A program made the translations under genes and the position numbers. Below, piece by piece: positions 61,134 to 64,000 of a DNA stretch of 64,000 bases. Under the pieces are notes generated by a model. It saw only the letters and a list, made by a program, of their open reading frames with translations, did not search any database and was not told where the DNA came from. The stretch comes from Chthonomonas sp. (GTDB taxonomy: Bacteria > Armatimonadota > Fimbriimonadia > Fimbriimonadales > Fimbriimonadaceae), in assembly GCA_016788425.1 (NCBI GenBank), contig JAEURQ010000003.1, forward strand, positions 279,282-343,281, read 5' to 3'. Each line of letters starts with the position of its first letter. Positions within the stretch are counted from its first letter, which is position 1.

Positions 61134-61571
61134 ATGAAACGAGCAGGGCGCATCCACTGGCTCACCATCACCAGCACGATCGCCACGCTTGCCGTGGTCG
61201 GCATCTTGTTCATGGGCAAGGAAACCCCCGAGCAGGCTTGTCAGCGATTTTTGGTGGCCCTGGCCAAGCAAGACGTTCCGGCCCTCACCGACCTCACCTA
61301 CATGGAAGACGCCAAGCCGGAAGAGATTTCCGCCGCCTGGAAGAAGACGGTCACGGTCTCCGCACCCTACTTTAGGTTCGCTTGGAAGTTCAAGCGCTCG
61401 TCGCAACCCGAGCCAAACCGCGCGAGTGTTGACCTTTCGTGGGTGAAAAACGCCGATTCGCCGAGCGCGTACGAAGAGAACTATGGCATTCCGATGGAGA
61501 AGGTGGACGGTCGCTGGAAGGTGGATGTCCGGGCGATTACGGCGGACTTTTACCCCGGGCTCCCGCGCTAG
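61134..61571 (+). CDS. Small membrane-anchored NTF2-like protein
   Basis: 145 aa with one N-terminal helix (ITSTIATLAVVGILFM). The exported part starts with EQACQRFLVALAKQDVPALT, as in DUF4878/NTF2-like lipoprotein domains, and ends with MEKVDGRWKVDVRAI. TTTAAT lies 6 nt before the ATG, so the gene may have its own leaderless promoter. Its stop overlaps the next GTG by one base (TAGTG). Confidence 0.65.
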   Translation: MKRAGRIHWLTITSTIATLAVVGILFMGKETPEQACQRFLVALAKQDVPALTDLTYMEDAKPEEISAAWKKTVTVSAPYFRFAWKFKRSSQPEPNRASVDLSWVKNADSPSAYEENYGIPMEKVDGRWKVDVRAITADFYPGLPR

Positions 61572-62680
61572 TGCCCGACCTCAACTTGCCGGTGGCCGCG
61601 TTCGCCACGGCCATTCCGCGTGTGCAAATCGGCACGTCGCTTGAACGGGCTTGCACGCTGTTGCAACATCACGATTGCGCGTTCCTGGTTGTGCTCAACG
61701 GCCCCTTGTTTGTCGGCGTGCTACCTGCCCACGCGTTGCTGACGTTGGCTGACGGCACTCCGGGCGAGGCCGCGGTGGACGACTTTGTACAGGCGATTGC
61801 GTCGCTCAGCCCGCTGTCGTCGGGCGCGGAAGCCTTGCGGTTGGTGGCGGACTCGCCGCTCGGCGCGGCGGTGATTCTCAACGAAGAAGGCATGTTTGGC
61901 GGGGTGGTGACCATCGCCTCGCTGCTCCACGATCGCAGCCATCCGACGGTCGAACTCGGGCCGGTTGGCGGCATGGCCACGCCGCTCGGCGTGTATCTGA
62001 CCGACGGCACGCATCAGGCGGGGCCACGACCGTGGGGGCTGATGCTGACCGGCGCCGGGCTGTTTTTGTTGCTGAGCCTCTGCAACGCCGCGACGATTCC
62101 GCTTCTCAACCGCCTCAACGATACGCGCCTGACGCCGGGTCTGACGGAAGGATTGGTCGGCCTTGTGGTGGTGCTGCTTTTTCTCATCGGCATGCGATTG
62201 CTGCCGATCGCGGGGACGCATGCCGCCGAGCACATGGTCGTTCATGCGCTCGAACGGCAAGAGCCGCTCACCCTGGAAACCGTGCGCCGCATGCCGCGCG
62301 TCCACCCTCGGTGCGGCACCAACTTCGCGTCGGCGGCGATGCTGTTTGGCGCGGTCTACGGCATTCCTTGGGGGCCGCCCGAAGAGGTTCGCTTGACCCT
62401 CGGCCTGCTGGTGACTCTGTTCTTTTGGCGCACATTCGGCTCGTTTGTGCAGCTCAATTTCACGACGCGGCCACCGACCGATCGCCAGATTCTGGGCGCG
62501 ATTCGCAGCGGCCAGGAACTCGTTCAGGCGCACCTTCGCGATCCGGCATCATTCGTCAGCCCGTGGCGGCGCATTTGGAACAGCGGTCTGCTCCACGTGA
62601 TGGCGGGCAGCACTTCGATGCTCGGGGTGGTTTATGGCATCGGGCAGGTCTTTCCCGACGTTCTTATCCTCTTGAGGTAA
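61571..62680 (+). CDS. CBS-domain / DUF1385 (YqhQ-like) fusion membrane protein
   Basis: 369 aa. Residues ~10-125 form a CBS-pair-like region (PRVQIGTSLERACTLLQHHD, later LRLVADSPLGAAVILNEEGM). CBS pairs bind adenine nucleotides. The rest is a DUF1385 protein: two helices, then AEHMVVHALERQEPLTLETV and RVHPRCGTNFASA, the metal-binding-type signature of YqhQ. Further helices follow. YqhQ proteins usually lack an N-terminal CBS part. The GTG start overlaps the previous stop. The function of DUF1385 is not known. Confidence 0.8.
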   Translation: MPDLNLPVAAFATAIPRVQIGTSLERACTLLQHHDCAFLVVLNGPLFVGVLPAHALLTLADGTPGEAAVDDFVQAIASLSPLSSGAEALRLVADSPLGAAVILNEEGMFGGVVTIASLLHDRSHPTVELGPVGGMATPLGVYLTDGTHQAGPRPWGLMLTGAGLFLLLSLCNAATIPLLNRLNDTRLTPGLTEGLVGLVVVLLFLIGMRLLPIAGTHAAEHMVVHALERQEPLTLETVRRMPRVHPRCGTNFASAAMLFGAVYGIPWGPPEEVRLTLGLLVTLFFWRTFGSFVQLNFTTRPPTDRQILGAIRSGQELVQAHLRDPASFVSPWRRIWNSGLLHVMAGSTSMLGVVYGIGQVFPDVLILLR

Positions 62681-62683
62681 ACT
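62678..62683 (+). promoter_or_regulatory. -10 element (TAAACT) of a leaderless secG transcript
   Basis: TAAACT includes the TAA stop of the preceding gene and lies 7 nt before GTG 62691. Confidence 0.6.
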
Positions 62684-62690
62684 CGCAGAC

Positions 62691-62936
62691 GTGAATCCCA
62701 CCGGACTTTATAACGCGGTTCTCGGCCTTGCGCTTGTGCTCTCGGTCGCGTTCATCGCGCTTATCTATTTCACGGGGAAGGGCGACGCAATGTCGGGTAG
62801 CGGTTCCATTCGCACCACCTTCAAAGGCAAGGCGAGTGTCGAAGACCAAATTTCGCGCCTCACCTACATCATGGCTTTCGTGTTTGTCAGCCTGATGGTG
62901 GTGCTCGATGTGCTGGCCACGAAGGCTTTTAAGTAA
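62691..62936 (+). CDS. secG: Preprotein translocase subunit SecG
   Basis: 81 aa with two transmembrane helices (NAVLGLALVLSVAFIALIYF and IMAFVFVSLMVVLDVL). Between them is the typical small Gly/Ser and Thr-containing loop (GDAMSGSGSIRTTFKGKASV). SecG assists SecYE during protein translocation. The length and topology are normal. secDF is at 49361, so two Sec components occur in the window, in separate units. Confidence 0.85.
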   Translation: MNPTGLYNAVLGLALVLSVAFIALIYFTGKGDAMSGSGSIRTTFKGKASVEDQISRLTYIMAFVFVSLMVVLDVLATKAFK

Positions 62937-63666
62937 GGCTATCCTGCACTTCCTCCACACCAACGATTTTCACGGCACTCTCAATTCTGAGCGTGCCGCT
63001 TTCATTGATGGGTTGCGCCGACCGGAGACGCTGTACCTCGATTCCGGCGACTGCATTAAGGCGGGCAACCTCGCGATCCCGCTGAAGCCTGAGGCCTGCT
63101 GGCCGCTTCTCGCGGAGGCTGGTTGCGACTTCGGCACCCTGGGAAACCGCGAAACCCATTTACGCGGCGGGCCGATGCACGACAAACTTCTCGGCGTGGA
63201 GCACGAGCTGGTCGTCGCCAACATTCGTCGCCGGGATAACGCGCCGATCGACTTGCCTCTCTCCCCGGGGGTTGCGTTCGAGTTCGAAGGCGTGAACGTC
63301 GGAATCTTTGGCGTGATGGTGCCCATGGTCACCAGCCGCATGGCCGTCGCGCCGCTGAGCGAGTACATCTGGGAGGACCCGATACGGACGGCCCGCGAGA
63401 TGGTCGCCAAATTCCGGTCGCAAGTGGACTTGCTCATCGCGATCACCCACATCGGCATCAGTCAAGATCGCCGTTTGGCCGAGGAATGCCCCGAACTCGA
63501 CGCGATCTTTGGCGGGCATTCGCATACCGTGCTGGAGCAGCCCGAAATGGTGGGCTCGGTCGCGATCATGCAAGGCGGTTCGCATGGCCGGTTTGTTGGC
63601 AGTTACGAGTGGGCTAATGGCACTTGGAGCGGCGGGCTCATTCCGCTTCCCGCGGCTAAAAGGTAG
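62908..63666 (+). CDS. Metallophosphoesterase, 5'-nucleotidase-like
   Basis: Calcineurin-like phosphoesterase motifs appear in order: FLHTNDFHG, LYLDSGDCIKAG, FGTLGNRETH, IAITHIG and FGGHSHTVLEQ. This is the 5'-nucleotidase/UshA catalytic domain without its C-terminal substrate domain and without a signal peptide. The start is a problem: ATG 62908 lies inside secG, and the first conserved residues (ILHFLHTND) begin with no ATG, GTG or TTG. A GGTGG upstream of ATG 62908 gives some support. The substrate is unknown. Confidence 0.85.
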   Translation: MCWPRRLLSKAILHFLHTNDFHGTLNSERAAFIDGLRRPETLYLDSGDCIKAGNLAIPLKPEACWPLLAEAGCDFGTLGNRETHLRGGPMHDKLLGVEHELVVANIRRRDNAPIDLPLSPGVAFEFEGVNVGIFGVMVPMVTSRMAVAPLSEYIWEDPIRTAREMVAKFRSQVDLLIAITHIGISQDRRLAEECPELDAIFGGHSHTVLEQPEMVGSVAIMQGGSHGRFVGSYEWANGTWSGGLIPLPAAKR

Positions 63667-63669
63667 GCT
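63664..63669 (+). promoter_or_regulatory. -10 element (TAGGCT) of a leaderless OsmC transcript
   Basis: TAGGCT begins with the TAG stop of the preceding gene and lies 6 nt before ATG 63676. Confidence 0.55.
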
Positions 63670-63675
63670 CAAGGC

Positions 63676-64000
63676 ATGACCACACTGACCTGGCGCGGCG
63701 GCCTGCACTTTGAGGCGTTGCCCCCGAGCGGAAGCCCGCTTCACATGGATGCATATCCCGATTCCGGCGGCGAAGGCCACGGCCCGACGCCGCTCGAAGC
63801 GTTCCTCAGCGCGCTCGCCGCGTGCTCGGCGATGGACGTGATCTCGATCATGCAAAAAAAGCAGCAGCGGGTGACGAGCTACCGCGTGGAGATTGATGGC
63901 GTGCGCGGCCCGGAAGGAGTGTTCCCTCGGCCCTACGCCAGCATCACGGTGCGGCACATCGTCAGCGGCGAAAACATTGACATGGCCGCGTTGCAACGTT
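63676..64000 (+). CDS. OsmC-family protein (3' end outside window)
   Basis: 108 residues are visible and the frame runs off the right edge. The OsmC/Ohr pattern is clear: GPTPLEAFLSALAACSAMDV contains the first catalytic Cys and the helix after it, preceded by the acidic DAYPDSGGEGHGP. Family members reduce organic hydroperoxides or respond to osmotic stress. The second Cys would lie beyond the window. VEIDGVRGPEGVFPRPYASI matches the middle strands. Confidence 0.88.
   Translation, partial: MTTLTWRGGLHFEALPPSGSPLHMDAYPDSGGEGHGPTPLEAFLSALAACSAMDVISIMQKKQQRVTSYRVEIDGVRGPEGVFPRPYASITVRHIVSGENIDMAALQR

Overview
The window reads as one continuous stretch of bacterial chromosome, roughly 60% G+C and very densely coded. 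Neighbouring genes commonly overlap by 1-20 bp, and several convergent pairs overlap at their 3' ends. The cell appears to be a diderm: there is a secretin, two lipobox proteins, a probable outer-membrane barrel, a PilMNOPQ-type assembly and a fused SecDF. A pilMNOPQ-aroK-aroB block, a PASTA-type kinase homologue, DUF1080 and DUF1501 proteins and a CheC/CheX chemotaxis set together fit Armatimonadota, probably Fimbriimonadia. That placement is inference from gene content; no rRNA or tRNA is present to test it. No phage, insertion sequence or CRISPR array was seen.

Layout. 1-15118 (+): the end of a probable minor pilin-like protein, then three very large exported proteins: a 1036-aa PilX-like protein and two beta-propeller proteins of 1578 and 2264 aa. 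They resemble an enlarged pilX-pilY1 type minor-pilin locus and end at a strong terminator. 15260-21717 (+): pilM, pilN-like, pilO-like, pilP-like lipoprotein, a short STN-domain protein with a poly-glycine tail, and the secretin pilQ, closed by a terminator that touches the start of aroK. 21720-27208 (+): aroK, aroB, a small membrane ORF, a PASTA-domain pseudokinase, rpe, a small membrane protein and ribD. 27209-27413 holds two similar tandem hairpin/terminator elements. pdxT (-) then diverges from a chemotaxis operon at 28047-32758 (cheC, cheD, HDOD, cheB, cheR, cheY, cheX) that lacks cheA and cheW. 32761-33553 (-): GNAT toxin and DUF1778 antitoxin. 33663-35593: M48 protease, FHA protein and thiN. 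35594-39826: dnaA with a DnaA box, a TPR protein and plsC.

39747-49265 contains an outer-membrane barrel candidate, small secreted proteins, an AXE1 esterase, asnS with a GNAT gene, a protein with a Clp1-like C-terminus, ribE, ccmC with a 30-aa ccmD candidate, and guaA. 49361-64000 contains secDF, two divergent DUF1080 proteins, an alkyladenine glycosylase, an acyltransferase, an M42 peptidase, a MerR regulator, a GH26-like protein, a cysteine-less redoxin-like lipoprotein, DUF423, DUF1501, two NTF2-like small proteins, a CBS-DUF1385 fusion, secG, a metallophosphoesterase and a truncated OsmC gene.

Two themes stand out. First, the type IV pilus-like system pairs giant PilX/PilY1-like proteins with assembly proteins that all carry low-complexity insertions or tails. 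Second, at least twelve genes begin 6-7 nt after a TANNNT hexamer with no usable Shine-Dalgarno, which points to widespread leaderless transcription; one divergent pair shares overlapping -10 hexamers.
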